Source: Clostridia bacterium | GTDB taxonomy: Bacteria; Bacillota; Clostridia; Christensenellales; UBA1242 | Length of the DNA stretch: 64,000 bases | Reading direction: 5' to 3' | Assembly: GCA_022793335.1 (NCBI GenBank) | Contig: JAAWCQ010000009.1 | Span: 124,001 to 188,000 of the forward strand | Shown here: in pieces, positions 1 through 9,600 of the stretch | Layout of the letters: every line of letters begins with the position of its first letter | Position numbering within the stretch: position 1 is the stretch's first letter | The notes under the pieces: generated by a model | The model's database searches: none | Told to the model about the DNA's origin: nothing | What the model saw: the letters and a program-made list of their open reading frames with translations, nothing else | Translations under genes and position numbers: made by a program

Positions 1-496
1 CGCATTTCATTCTTTGCCCTAAACTTAAACTTCGCACTGGTTGATTGATAAATTCTTCAATTTCAAACAGCTTTGAAAGCTCGACTATTCGCTCTTTTAA
101 TTTCACCTTTGGAATATCATAAATCGAGCCGAAAAACAAAAAGTTGTCATAAGGTGAAAGATGCACCCAAAGCTGCTCTTTTTGACCGAATACAGTGCCA
201 ATTTTATAGGACAATTTAACCCTGTCTTTCTGAGGATTTAACCCAAGCATAGCGACCTGTCCGCTTGTTGGATACAAAATACCCGTCAGCATTTTTATAG
301 TGGTGCTTTTGCCTGCTCCATTTGGGCCAATCAACGCCAAACTTTCGCCTTCTTCAACAGAAAAAGTAATGTCGTCAACGGCATTTTTGATTATTCTTTC
401 TTTTTTCTTAAACAAATGCTTCCACATTTCTTTACCCTTATATTTTTTCTTGCTTTTAAAGGTCTTTTTTAAATTTGTCACTTCAATTACTTTCAT
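1..496 (-). CDS. ABC transporter ATP-binding protein (ABC-2 exporter type), partial
   Basis: This leftward gene starts at the ATG at 496 and runs off the window start, so only the first 165 residues are visible. They show a Walker A motif (GPNGAGKS), a Q-loop region reading TVFGQKEQLW, and the beginning of the ABC signature (LSLGQRMK) at the window edge. The GQKEQLW and SLGQRM forms match my memory of the uncharacterised ABC-2 ATPases of the COG4586/NatA type, which energise export through a separate ABC-2 permease. The permease would be expected further left, outside the window. The N-terminus has a long Lys-rich insertion between strand 1 and Walker A, as in that family. The ribosome binding site AAAGGA lies about 8 bases before the ATG. 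The substrate cannot be told. Confidence 0.88.
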   Translation of the reverse strand, partial: MKVIEVTNLKKTFKSKKKYKGKEMWKHLFKKKERIIKNAVDDITFSVEEGESLALIGPNGAGKSTTIKMLTGILYPTSGQVAMLGLNPQKDRVKLSYKIGTVFGQKEQLWVHLSPYDNFLFFGSIYDIPKVKLKERIVELSKLFEIEEFINQPVRSLSLGQRMKC

Positions 497-520
497 GGCT
501 TTGTCCTTTTAATTTTTATT

Positions 521-549
521 ATAGTACAAATATTTAAACAATTTGTCAA
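521..549 (-). promoter_or_regulatory. sigma-A-type promoter for the partial ABC ATPase gene
   Basis: Read leftward, TTGACA (544-549) is followed after 17 bases by TACTAT (521-526), which overlaps a TATAAT three bases further on. The start codon is 25 bases downstream of the -10. The -35 is perfect; the -10 register is uncertain. Confidence 0.55.
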
Positions 550-610
550 TAAAACCTTAAACTTTAAGTCACTTATTTTATTTTCAAAGCATATTTCACT
601 CAAAAACAAA

Positions 611-651
611 AAAAATACACTCTTTCAAGAATGTTTAAAGAGTGTATTTTT
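611..651 (-). terminator. rho-independent terminator of the 660-3377 gene
   Basis: A perfect 15-bp stem (611-625 with 637-651) with an 11-base loop sits directly after the leftward stop codon. It is followed by a U-rich run on the minus strand. The A/T flanks would also let it work rightward. Confidence 0.85.
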
Positions 652-659
652 ATTTAAAC

Positions 660-3377
660 TTATTTTTCTACTTTCAAGCTTCCAAGCAAGTTTCCACGAA
701 TATCTGCTTTCCAAGATTCGCTTCCCTCATTTGCAAACTGAATGCTATACAATTTATTTCCACTTAAATCCTTCTCACCAGAAGAAAGGTTTAAATAAAC
801 TTTATATTCTCCGTTTTCAATATCCAAACCTGTAGCAGTAAATGAAACCTTGTCGCTTCCATCAAATGTGCCTACATTTTGCTCATGAACAACAGAGCCA
901 TACTTATCTACAAAGATAAGTGATGCGGTCTTGGATTTCAAAAGTTTTCCAAAGCCAACATTTGACAATTCAATATCAACTTTAAGGCTGTCATACTTGC
1001 AAGTATAGTTGAATGTAGAGCTTTTAAGAACAAATCTATAGCCCATGTGGTTTTCAATATATTTATAAGCTGTTTGACCATAATATTTTGAGTCATCTCT
1101 TAAAGTAAAGCCAGAGGCAGCATACATGTCATTGATATTGTTAACAGTGCTGTTGTGTAACTCTTCTGTATAAACAGTATTTTTCCATTGAGTGATAACT
1201 GTTGGATGATAAACTGCACTTAAATAAGTTAAATTCATAAGGTGTCCTTCTGGAATAAATGATGGGAATTTGCTTAAGAAGTGAGTTGCTCCAGAGTCAG
1301 TAACCAAAGTTTCTCCACCAAATGGTGTGTCAGTGAATTGTGATTGGAAAACAATGTTTTGACATCTCTCAGCCCAGCTTGTCACATTATATGTGTCATA
1401 GTCTGTAGGACTGCCAAACATAGCGTCATTATAAATGCCCAATCTCTTTTGCTTTTCAGTCAAAACAACTTTTTCATTGTTTTTAACTTGATCTGCAGTA
1501 ATTCCACAATAGTCGTACATCATTTGAGGTCTGCGAACAAGTACAGGAATATTTTCTGAGTTGTCTAAAAGCTTGTCAATAAGCTGGTTGATATGAGTTG
1601 AATCTGTGTAGTCAGAATCTGCTGTCATTTCACCATAGTTTCCAATGAAACCGCCTTCAATTGCAACTACAGTATCTTGAAATTCATTTAACAATGTTGC
1701 AATCTGTTCTGCATGCTTTAAAAGCATAGTAAATTCTGGCTCAAACTTATCAAATGGTTGTGATTGGTCAAAGTATGGAAGATAAGAGCATCTTACTACA
1801 ACATTCTTGTCTTTACTTTTAAGTAAATTAAGCTCATTGCGAAGACTATTTAAAAAGCTTTCTGGCAATTCTTGCGTTGTACCTGTGCCTGTACTACGTC
1901 TTGTCCATGTCGCATTTGATGAATAAGAGCTTAAATCAATAAGCAAACGGAATGTTCTTGTTTCTGGATAAAAATCAAGCACTTTGTTATCATTTTCACT
2001 GCTGTTCCTATACATCAACGCATAAGTAAAGCCTTGTTCTGGGTTTGCAATTGTTTCAATGCTTTCATTGTAATTCAATTCTTGATGCACTGTGTATGAA
2101 AGGTCTTGTGAATTTGTAACTGTAAATGTAGTAGTCTTTCCGTCAGTGAATGTAATAGTATAAGTGTCTACATTTCCATGAGTAGCAGTCTTCTTAACTG
2201 AAACAATTCCAACGCCGTCTTTTCCATTTTCGCCTTGTGCTTTGATTTCAGTCACTTCGCCATTGATTACCCAATAGCCATCTTCGTTGATTGAGACTGT
2301 TGGAGTTGTGCCGTCTGTGCCAGGCAAACCTTGTTCACCCTTCTCTCCGTCACTGCCGTTTGTAACTGTGAATGTAGTTGTAGAGCCATCTGTAAATCTA
2401 ATAGTGTAAGTATCTACAAGGCCATTGCTTGAAGTTTTTGTAATTGACTCAATTCCATTTCCGCTTTCGCCTTGAGCCTTGATATTTGTAGTTACGCCAT
2501 TGATTACCCAATAACCATCATTGTTTATTGAGATTGTTGGAGTAGCACCATCCTCTCCATCTTTTCCATTTGTGATAGTGAAAGTTGTTTCGCTTCCGTC
2601 TGAGTAAAGAATAGTGTAAGTATCTACAAGACCATTTGTGGCAGTCTTCTTAACAGATACAATACTAATTCCATCTTTTCCGTTTTCACCATGTGCTTTC
2701 ACATCGGTTGTAACACCATTGATTACCCAATAACCCTCTTCATTGATAACTATTGTTGGTGTCTGTCCGTCTGTTCCATCACTGCCGTTTGTTACAGTAA
2801 ACACGCTTGTAGTGCCGTCTGTAAATTCGATAGTGTAAGTGTCAACAAGGCCATCACTTGATGTCTTTGAAATAGAAACAATTCCCTTTCCATTTTCGCC
2901 TTGTGCTTTGACATTTGTTGGAACGCCATTGATTACCCAATAACCTTGTTCATTTATTGAAACTGTTGGGCTTACGCCGTCTTCACCATCTTTACCATTT
3001 GTGATAGTAAATGTGGTAGTTGTTCCATTTGTAAATGTGATTGTGTAGGTATCTACTAAACCATCAGTTGATGTTTTTTCAATCTTTAAAATACCAACGC
3101 CATCTTGACCAGGCTCACCCTTGCCAAAATTTTGCATAATGACAGTCCAAGCACCATTGATTTTTTGATAAAGAAGATAATCGTCTGTATCTATGTAAAA
3201 ATCACCGTCTGTGCCTTGTTTAACTGGAGTTTCCACACCAGAATACCACTTATTTGGACTGTTTTTATCATCTTTTCCTACAATGGCAACCACTCCCAAT
3301 GAAATGGCGGTCAAAAGAAGCGCAATCACCACTGAAACAAAAGTATAAAACAATGTTTTTTTCTGTTTATTTTCCAT
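660..3377 (-). CDS. Membrane-anchored repeat protein with DUF4874/DUF4832-like C-terminal domain
   Basis: The 905-aa product begins with a short basic tail and one membrane segment (about residues 9-33), so it is probably a signal-anchored surface protein. Residues about 45-93 carry the GDFYIDT...YLLYQ...GxW pattern seen beside collagen-like segments. Residues 95-425 hold four full copies and one half copy of a 71-81-residue unit with the cores GLVDTYTI, TTFT(I/V)TNG, GYWVING and KAQGENGK, joined by short Gly-Asp-Gly collagen-like linkers. From about 445 (NPEQGF) to the end, the sequence resembles paired DUF4874 and DUF4832 domains, which are predicted TIM-barrel, glycoside-hydrolase-like modules. 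The stretch GFIGNYGEM is the conserved YGE part. No LPXTG signal is present. A GGAGGG ribosome binding site precedes the ATG. A glycan-directed role is inference. The promoter is unusual (see the separate entry). Confidence 0.82.
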   Translation of the reverse strand: MENKQKKTLFYTFVSVVIALLLTAISLGVVAIVGKDDKNSPNKWYSGVETPVKQGTDGDFYIDTDDYLLYQKINGAWTVIMQNFGKGEPGQDGVGILKIEKTSTDGLVDTYTITFTNGTTTTFTITNGKDGEDGVSPTVSINEQGYWVINGVPTNVKAQGENGKGIVSISKTSSDGLVDTYTIEFTDGTTSVFTVTNGSDGTDGQTPTIVINEEGYWVINGVTTDVKAHGENGKDGISIVSVKKTATNGLVDTYTILYSDGSETTFTITNGKDGEDGATPTISINNDGYWVINGVTTNIKAQGESGNGIESITKTSSNGLVDTYTIRFTDGSTTTFTVTNGSDGEKGEQGLPGTDGTTPTVSINEDGYWVINGEVTEIKAQGENGKDGVGIVSVKKTATHGNVDTYTITFTDGKTTTFTVTNSQDLSYTVHQELNYNESIETIANPEQGFTYALMYRNSSENDNKVLDFYPETRTFRLLIDLSSYSSNATWTRRSTGTGTTQELPESFLNSLRNELNLLKSKDKNVVVRCSYLPYFDQSQPFDKFEPEFTMLLKHAEQIATLLNEFQDTVVAIEGGFIGNYGEMTADSDYTDSTHINQLIDKLLDNSENIPVLVRRPQMMYDYCGITADQVKNNEKVVLTEKQKRLGIYNDAMFGSPTDYDTYNVTSWAERCQNIVFQSQFTDTPFGGETLVTDSGATHFLSKFPSFIPEGHLMNLTYLSAVYHPTVITQWKNTVYTEELHNSTVNNINDMYAASGFTLRDDSKYYGQTAYKYIENHMGYRFVLKSSTFNYTCKYDSLKVDIELSNVGFGKLLKSKTASLIFVDKYGSVVHEQNVGTFDGSDKVSFTATGLDIENGEYKVYLNLSSGEKDLSGNKLYSIQFANEGSESWKADIRGNLLGSLKVEK
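2103..3095 (-). repeat. Tandem coding repeats, 71-81-residue unit, about 4.5 copies
   Basis: Five successive blocks encode near-identical units within residues 95-425 of the surface protein. Each contains the cores VDTYTI, TNG, GYWVING and NGK. The fourth copy has an extra collagen-like insertion (GEKGEQGLPGTDG), and the fifth stops after its first half. DNA similarity between copies is high enough for recombination to change copy number. Confidence 0.85.
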
Positions 3378-3393
3378 TTTCCCTCCTGTATAT

Positions 3394-3422
3394 AGGATAA
3401 TTTATATGGGGGGGGGTGTCAA
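3394..3422 (-). promoter_or_regulatory. Promoter with a 9-C homopolymer in its 17-bp spacer (candidate phase-variable)
   Basis: Read leftward, TTGACA (3417-3422) and TATCCT (3394-3399) are separated by exactly 17 bases. The first nine of these are an uninterrupted C run (positions 3408-3416, G on the + strand). The expected start site is just before the GGAGGG ribosome binding site (3381-3386). Loss or gain of C residues would shift the spacer from the optimal 17. Confidence 0.65.
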
Positions 3423-3719
3423 GTAATTTAATAATAAATTATTTTTTTATAATCAAAAATTATATTATTTATAAAATATTATACTATATATATCAATTAT
3501 ATGTATCTACTATATAACTTCATTATAATCATAATTGTTTTGCCAAGCATTTAAACCATATCGCTGTCATGCTTTTATGCCAAATTCCCCTTCCGCCATG
3601 TCGCCTTTATTGCATAATTTAATATGACTTAATTTAAATAATATTATTCACTAAAAAATAAAGCACACTAATTTGAATTAAAACTATACAAATGGGCATT
3701 ATAAAAATGGAGGAATTTT
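3423..3719. other. Divergent AT-rich intergenic region
   Basis: About 300 bases separate the promoter of the repeat protein from the ferritin-like gene. It is AT-rich with no ORF. It must hold the rightward promoter of the ferritin-like gene. A TTGAAT at 3673 and a TATAAA at 3700 are present but 21 bases apart, so I do not call a promoter. A GGAGG ribosome binding site lies at 3709-3713. Confidence 0.5.
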
Positions 3720-4964
3720 ATGAGTATAAACCCATTTTTAGAAAAACCAAAAAAGCTTGAAAGCACAATCATGAGCATGAAAATGCTTTCACCAAAACCT
3801 TATGACAAAAATGAAGTAGACCCTTATACAAGAGTACGCTGCATACTTATGAATGGAACAGAATATGAAGCTGTTTGGTCAAAGCATCATATCAACAGAC
3901 ATTGTGCAGACAACGATATAAGAAGAAGCGTTGCGCTTATCAGAAGAGGCGAACAACAACAGCAAAAAGTTATTGCAGCACTTAAGCCAGCTGACGAGAA
4001 TATTCTTCAAACCACAATCGGCTATGAACAACTTGCCGTTGACCTCACTGCCCTATTGGCAAGAAGACAACTTGATAAAAATGTAAAAAATGCGTTGGAT
4101 TTTGCACTGCTTGAAGATTTTGACCACCTTTATCGCTATGCAAACCTTCTCGAAACAGACATGGGTGAGCATGCTGAGCGTTATGTAGGAAGCTATACAG
4201 AAATCATGCCAGCAAGACCTACAGTTGCACATGCCAGACACCCTTACGACTCAATTAAAAAGCCAATTTGCAATAAAACTGCCGACCCGCTTGCAATGTG
4301 CGATGTTTCAATTATCACCGCTGCCGAACAGCAAACAATGAATTATTACATGAATTTAGGCGCTTTTTACAAACATAAAGTTGGACGAGAAATTTACAGT
4401 GAAATTGCAATGGTGGAAGAGCAACATGTAACACAATATGGCTCTTTGATTGACCCTACTGCAACACCGCTTGAGTCTCTTCTTATGCATGAGTATATTG
4501 AATGTTATTTATACTATTCGATGCTTAATGATGAGGTTGACGCAAACATTAAAAATATCTGGGCAATGTTTTATGAGCAAGAGCTGGCTCACCTTCATGA
4601 AGTGCTCAAACTTTTGCGTAAATATGAGAAGAAAGACTGGAAGGATGTCATTCCAAATGGCGAGTTTCCAGAGCTTATCAACTTCAAACCACAGAAGGAC
4701 TACATCAGAGAAATCATTGCTAAAACAGTCAATAATACAGCTAATCGCGAAAGCTATATAAATGTCAAAAAACTGCCTGAAAATGCCGATTTCTTTGTAT
4801 ATCAACATAAATTCATCAAGAATGTTGACAAGATGCCATCTCATGTAGTGATTGCCGACCATATTAAAAAATTCGGTCAAGATTATCGCGTGCAAGATAA
4901 AGAACATCCAATCAAAGCTTTGCGTGCAAGAGACAAAGACAATGTCGAGCTTGGAAGAATCTAA
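3720..4964 (+). CDS. Ferritin-like (putative diiron) protein of unknown function
   Basis: This 414-aa soluble protein has no signal peptide. Two regions look like ferritin-like helical bundles. One is about residues 100-150, with E132 and H136 in a LEDFDHLYRY helix. The other is about residues 200-300, with E203, E233-E234-xx-H236 (VEEQHV), E258/E261 (MHEYIECY) and E288-xx-H291 (QELAHLH). Paired Glu and ExxH motifs in antiparallel helices are the signature of diiron carboxylate proteins such as rubrerythrin and bacterioferritin. I know of no named family that matches the whole length. A role in iron or peroxide handling is an inference. The start is fixed by GGAGG at 3709-3713, six bases before the ATG. 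It is monocistronic, with a strong terminator after it. Confidence 0.72.
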   Translation: MSINPFLEKPKKLESTIMSMKMLSPKPYDKNEVDPYTRVRCILMNGTEYEAVWSKHHINRHCADNDIRRSVALIRRGEQQQQKVIAALKPADENILQTTIGYEQLAVDLTALLARRQLDKNVKNALDFALLEDFDHLYRYANLLETDMGEHAERYVGSYTEIMPARPTVAHARHPYDSIKKPICNKTADPLAMCDVSIITAAEQQTMNYYMNLGAFYKHKVGREIYSEIAMVEEQHVTQYGSLIDPTATPLESLLMHEYIECYLYYSMLNDEVDANIKNIWAMFYEQELAHLHEVLKLLRKYEKKDWKDVIPNGEFPELINFKPQKDYIREIIAKTVNNTANRESYINVKKLPENADFFVYQHKFIKNVDKMPSHVVIADHIKKFGQDYRVQDKEHPIKALRARDKDNVELGRI

Positions 4965-5000
4965 ACAACTGTTTTTTAATCAAAAACTTTAAAATAACAA

Positions 5001-5037
5001 AAAAAAGACATATTTTATTAAGAAATATGTCTTTTTT
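5001..5037. terminator. Bidirectional terminator between ferritin-like gene and cls
   Basis: A perfect 15-bp stem (5001-5015 with 5023-5037) with a 7-base loop is flanked by A and T tracts. It lies between two convergent genes and can end both transcripts. Confidence 0.88.
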
Positions 5038-5059
5038 CATTAAATTATCTAAATTTTTA

Positions 5060-6517
5060 TTAAAATAACGAAGATAATAAACGCATAATTGCTTGAAGCA
5101 TTTTTGTAAGGAAACTCTTCTTTTGGAAGTAATTTATATTCACCTCTTGCGAGTTTCGCATGTCTTCAGCATATATCTCCTGATGATTTTTGTTCAACGA
5201 TTTTGAATAAATTATCACCGTATTTTCAAAGTTTAACCCAAACGAACGATTATCCATGTTGCATGTGCCGATTGACAGCAAATTGTCATCCACAATTAAA
5301 ACTTTGCTGTGAAGGAAACCTGAGTATAAATAAACTTTAACCCCCATTTCTGCCATCTCTTTTAAGTATGACAATGTCGCAAGATAAACGGTTTTTTTGT
5401 CCGGTTTTCTAGGCACCATTATTCTTACATCAACCCCACTTTTCACAGCAATTCTAAGCGCAGCAAAGAATACATCGTCTGGAATAAAATAAGGGGTTTG
5501 AATATAAACACGATCTCTGGCATTTGTTATCATTTTCACAAAGGTTTCTTTTATTCTCTGCACCTGACTATCAGGGCCAGAAGTTAAAACCTGCACCGTC
5601 GCATCACCGCAAATTTTGGGGCTTGGAAAATAACCATTTTCAAGATAAAGTCTTGGCGGAGTGCTGTCATTTTTGCAATATCTCCAATCATCAAGGAAGA
5701 TATTTTGCAAACCATAAACACCACTGCCCTCTATTCTGATGTGAGTATCTCGCCATGGACGCAATTTCTTATCTCTGCCCATGTGGTCGTCACGAATGTT
5801 CATGCCGCCAGTATACCCCACTCTTCCATCAATAATCACAACTTTTCGGTGATTTCGATAGTTTAATTTAAGATTGATAAGTCTTATGTGCATGAATGGT
5901 GGAAAAAATTCCCCCACTTCACCGCCAGCCTGCTCAAGCTTTCTGAAAAAGCGTCTTGGTGCTTTTCTCGATCCAATTGAGTCATAAATAAGCTTAACAT
6001 CCACACCTTCTTTGGCTTTTTTGCAAAGGGCTTCCATAATTTCATTGCCCGCACGATCATTTGCGAAGATGTAATACTCAATATTGATTGAATATTTTGC
6101 CTTTAAAATATCATCCTTTAAGGCTTTAAGCATGCTTTCACCTTTGGTGTAAACTTTAATGTCATTTGCAGGCAAAGGATAAGAGCCGTATGCATAACAC
6201 ATTGAAGCAAGCTCTCGATTTTCTTTTAAAATTGAGTCAATACGCATTTCTTCCAGCGTTTGAATGCCGTCAATGTTGCGAATGATATCACGCTCAGAAA
6301 TAGACTTTCTTCTTATCATACGTCTTGTTCTGACACTTAAACCACTTCCAAAAATGATATAAAGAATAAAACCAATAATTGGCACAAAGGTCAAAATTGT
6401 CAGCCATGCGATAATATTTTCAGGCTTTCGTCTTTCAAGAAAGACCATACCCAGTAAAAGCAGAAAATTGATGCCTGCTCCGACAGTAATCGCATATTTT
6501 AATATTTCGCCAAACAT
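5060..6517 (-). CDS. cls: Cardiolipin synthase (phospholipase D family)
   Basis: The 485-aa protein has two N-terminal membrane helices (about residues 5-27 and 38-58). Two phospholipase D catalytic HxKxxxxD motifs follow: H223-K225-D230 in NHRKVVIIDG and H403-K405-D410 in LHSKVLIVDD. This layout and length fit bacterial cardiolipin synthase, which joins two phosphatidylglycerols into cardiolipin and glycerol at the membrane. A TTG directly upstream (6520) would lengthen the ORF by one codon. I chose the ATG at 6517 because AAAGGAGG (6523-6530) is about 5 bases away from it, while the TTG is too close. It lies 135 bases after the giant gene and may be read through from it, although a hairpin intervenes. 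Confidence 0.93.
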   Translation of the reverse strand: MFGEILKYAITVGAGINFLLLLGMVFLERRKPENIIAWLTILTFVPIIGFILYIIFGSGLSVRTRRMIRRKSISERDIIRNIDGIQTLEEMRIDSILKENRELASMCYAYGSYPLPANDIKVYTKGESMLKALKDDILKAKYSINIEYYIFANDRAGNEIMEALCKKAKEGVDVKLIYDSIGSRKAPRRFFRKLEQAGGEVGEFFPPFMHIRLINLKLNYRNHRKVVIIDGRVGYTGGMNIRDDHMGRDKKLRPWRDTHIRIEGSGVYGLQNIFLDDWRYCKNDSTPPRLYLENGYFPSPKICGDATVQVLTSGPDSQVQRIKETFVKMITNARDRVYIQTPYFIPDDVFFAALRIAVKSGVDVRIMVPRKPDKKTVYLATLSYLKEMAEMGVKVYLYSGFLHSKVLIVDDNLLSIGTCNMDNRSFGLNFENTVIIYSKSLNKNHQEIYAEDMRNSQEVNINYFQKKSFLTKMLQAIMRLLSSLF

Positions 6518-6566
6518 CAATCCCTCCTTTTAAAGAATATTTAACAAAATGAAAATAAGTGAGATG

Positions 6567-6596
6567 GGGCGAAACTTGTACAACCAAGCCTCGCCC
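6567..6596. other. GC-rich hairpin between giant gene and cls
   Basis: GGGCGA (6567-6572) pairs with TCGCCC (6591-6596), enclosing a second CTTG/CAAG stem (6575-6578 with 6585-6588). No U tract follows on the minus strand, so it is not a standard terminator. It could attenuate readthrough or protect an mRNA end. Confidence 0.45.
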
Positions 6597-6652
6597 ACAC
6601 CACTTTAATTTGCTTAAGCACAAATAATTAAAATCTTAATGAAATCCCAGTA

Positions 6653-9600
6653 TTAAGCCTTTGGCAAATCTTCTTTAAGACTTACATTCACTGTGCCTAA
6701 GATAACCTTTCCGTCACCCGTTTCATCATTGCCTATGTTACGATCCTTACCTGATACTTTCATCAGAATTTGAATTTTTACATACTGGTCACGAGTGAAT
6801 GATTTAGGGATAGTCAAAACGCCATCTGCCGTAATTTTAGCATTACCCACAGAAGATCCACTTGAATCAGGACTCTCTTCAATAGCAAATGAGAAGTATT
6901 GTAATTTATCAGAAACTGATACATCTTCTCCTATAGTTATTGAGCCATTAGATATTGTAGCTCGCTTTAATTTAAATGCATCCGTCATCCACTTTTCAAG
7001 TCTAATATTATATTCACTTTCAGTAGAGCCTGCGTCCTTTATATCTATTGTAAACGCAATTGGCGTTTGCAACTTTTGAAGAACATAAGCATATCCGGTA
7101 ACTGTATAATTTGCAGTAAATCTATAAGCATAGACATTTTCATCATTTGAATATTTTCCATTTACAATATAATATTTATTTATACCGAAATAGTTGTTGC
7201 TTCCAAGTCTTTCAATGTTTTCAACGAAAGCAATATCATTTTGAATTGCTGAAACTATGAAATTGTAAGTATTATCACTTTCTTGCAATGTTATCTTTCC
7301 AGTCTTCTCCTCTAAATTTTCTGAATTACCATTTTTAATATAGAAGAATTGTGTATAACGATTGCTTACCGAACTAATCTTTATTTCATCATTTAGTTTA
7401 ACATTTATTCCTAGATATTGTGAAAGTGAAACATAATATGTTCTTGCCCAGCTGTAACCTGTGTTTTGAAGAGAAATTGAAGTTGAAACATTTTTAATAT
7501 CGTTTTCATTTGTTCCATTTCTTCTTAGAGTAACATTAAATGAAACATCTGTGTTTCCTGGAACAAGCACTTCAAGTGTATCATTTAAGAAACTTTTTAT
7601 TTCAAAGCCTGAGGTATTATCTCCTATTTCTATCATTTCTCCTACACTGAAAGCTTCTCCATCACGAATAACATTATTTTCGGCTTGTTTAAATGAAGCA
7701 AGTCGTCTTACTGTTATTACAATTGGACAATCACAATATTCAATAACACTATCATTGTCATCTTGATTATTGTCATTTGGATTTGAATCATATTTTAATG
7801 TAATGACAAGTCTCAATTGTGCTGTATTTGTTCCTTCAAATATGTCTGTGTTTTGAATTACTGGCATCTTCCAAAGCTCAGCATCATATTCTTCTGCTTG
7901 ATTTCCCGTTGCTTCTTTTATTTTTCCACGAACGGCTCTTGGCCCTGAAATAGTTGGTGTGACTTCCTCACCCTCTTTTACTTCCTCATTTTCATTTGAG
8001 AAATAACCCGTCTTGGTTGCAAATGTCCATTTTTTATTTGAAGTATCGTCTGTTGCAGTAGCATGAGAAGTATTTTTATTTATATCCTGAACAAATTCAT
8101 TCGTCTTAACATTATAAAGCTTTAAACTTTCAACGCTTATGAATTGAATCATTGGAAATTTCAAATAATCTGTGCCATTTACAAAGTTAATAGTGTAAGC
8201 GCCTTCACTTGCATTAGAGTTGTCCTTTGCAACATAACCTACATTTCCATAAGAAACGTTCTTATTTTCAGGAATCTCTAAATAAACTTTTTGTTCATCT
8301 TTTGCTTGAGGAACTGTATAATTTTCTCCAAATTGCCAAGTTTCTATATTTTGGAAATTTAAAAGCTTAACTTTGCTCAATTCTGAATTTGGCGTTTGTG
8401 GAGTAGAAGAATTGATAACATAATTGTCTTGACCACCAGATTGTTTTGTAATAGAAAGCTCTTGATAAACAGCGCCTAAATCTAAAAATTCTTCTTCAGT
8501 AATTGTAATGCTGTTTGAAATTGATGGAGTAGGCTTTGTTGCTTGAAGTCTGAAATAGAGTCTATATTTATATCCATAATCATCTGTTCCTTCAAAATAA
8601 TAATTTTGGTCACCAAATATTACTGCAACAACATTGTTGAATAATATATCTTTACCATCTTTATCGTTATATGAATAGCGTTTTGCACCTTCATTATAAG
8701 CCCAATCACTCTTTTGAGAAGAACTTATTTTTGTAAATATTTTTTGATTAAGATTTTCTTGTTTATTATAAGAAACTGATTCAATCATTTTGTCTTCAGA
8801 TATTATAATATCAAAATTCTTTGTTGACAATTCTCCTGCGCTAGGATTATTTTTATGTTTTATTGAAACATAACCACTTTGCCCAGTCAAAGTAAAATCA
8901 TTATAATATTGATATTGTCCTTCCGATCTCGTTTCTGAAATGGTGTTGACATTGTCAAAGTTGGAGATGATTGTGCCGTTTTCTTCCTCTGTTGCATTAT
9001 CTGCGCTTCCGGCAAATGACACAACATAGTCTGATACAATTTTAAACACAACATAATAAACTCTTGTGAAATCTCCAACATTATATACCAGTTTGCCAAG
9101 TACATAATCGCCTGTATTCTTAGCGCCATAAGGAATCAATGTATAATCATAAACATTTTCATTTGAATTGCTTATTGCACCTCTAAATACATAATTCAAA
9201 TTATAAACATTGTCATCACTTCCGTTATCATTTACGCTTCTTTTAAACTCGCCAATGTTGTAATCTTTTTTGTTTAAATAAGAATTAACTAATTCGCTTA
9301 GATAAATTTCATCTTTATCTTCTTTACTATATTCTTTTTCAGTAATTCCACTTTCAAAATCAGAATATCTTTCATGATTTGCATAAATGAAATTAAATGC
9401 AATATGAGATGTTCCTTGAGTGAAATCTGAAGCTGAGATAGGTCTATTTGTTGTTGGGTGTTTAATTCCAATCAAAGTAGAAAGTGATGAGTACTCTCTA
9501 TTAACTTCAAGAGTAATAAAGTTTCCAGCCATAGATGCGGCTTCAGCAACTTCGATATCTACGCTTGCCATGTAATAATAGTTGAGTGTAAATAATTTTT

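Noticed and set aside
2103-3095. CRISPR or DNA-level satellite in the repeat block
   Set aside because: The units are in frame, 213-243 bp long and diverged at third positions, so they are protein repeats.
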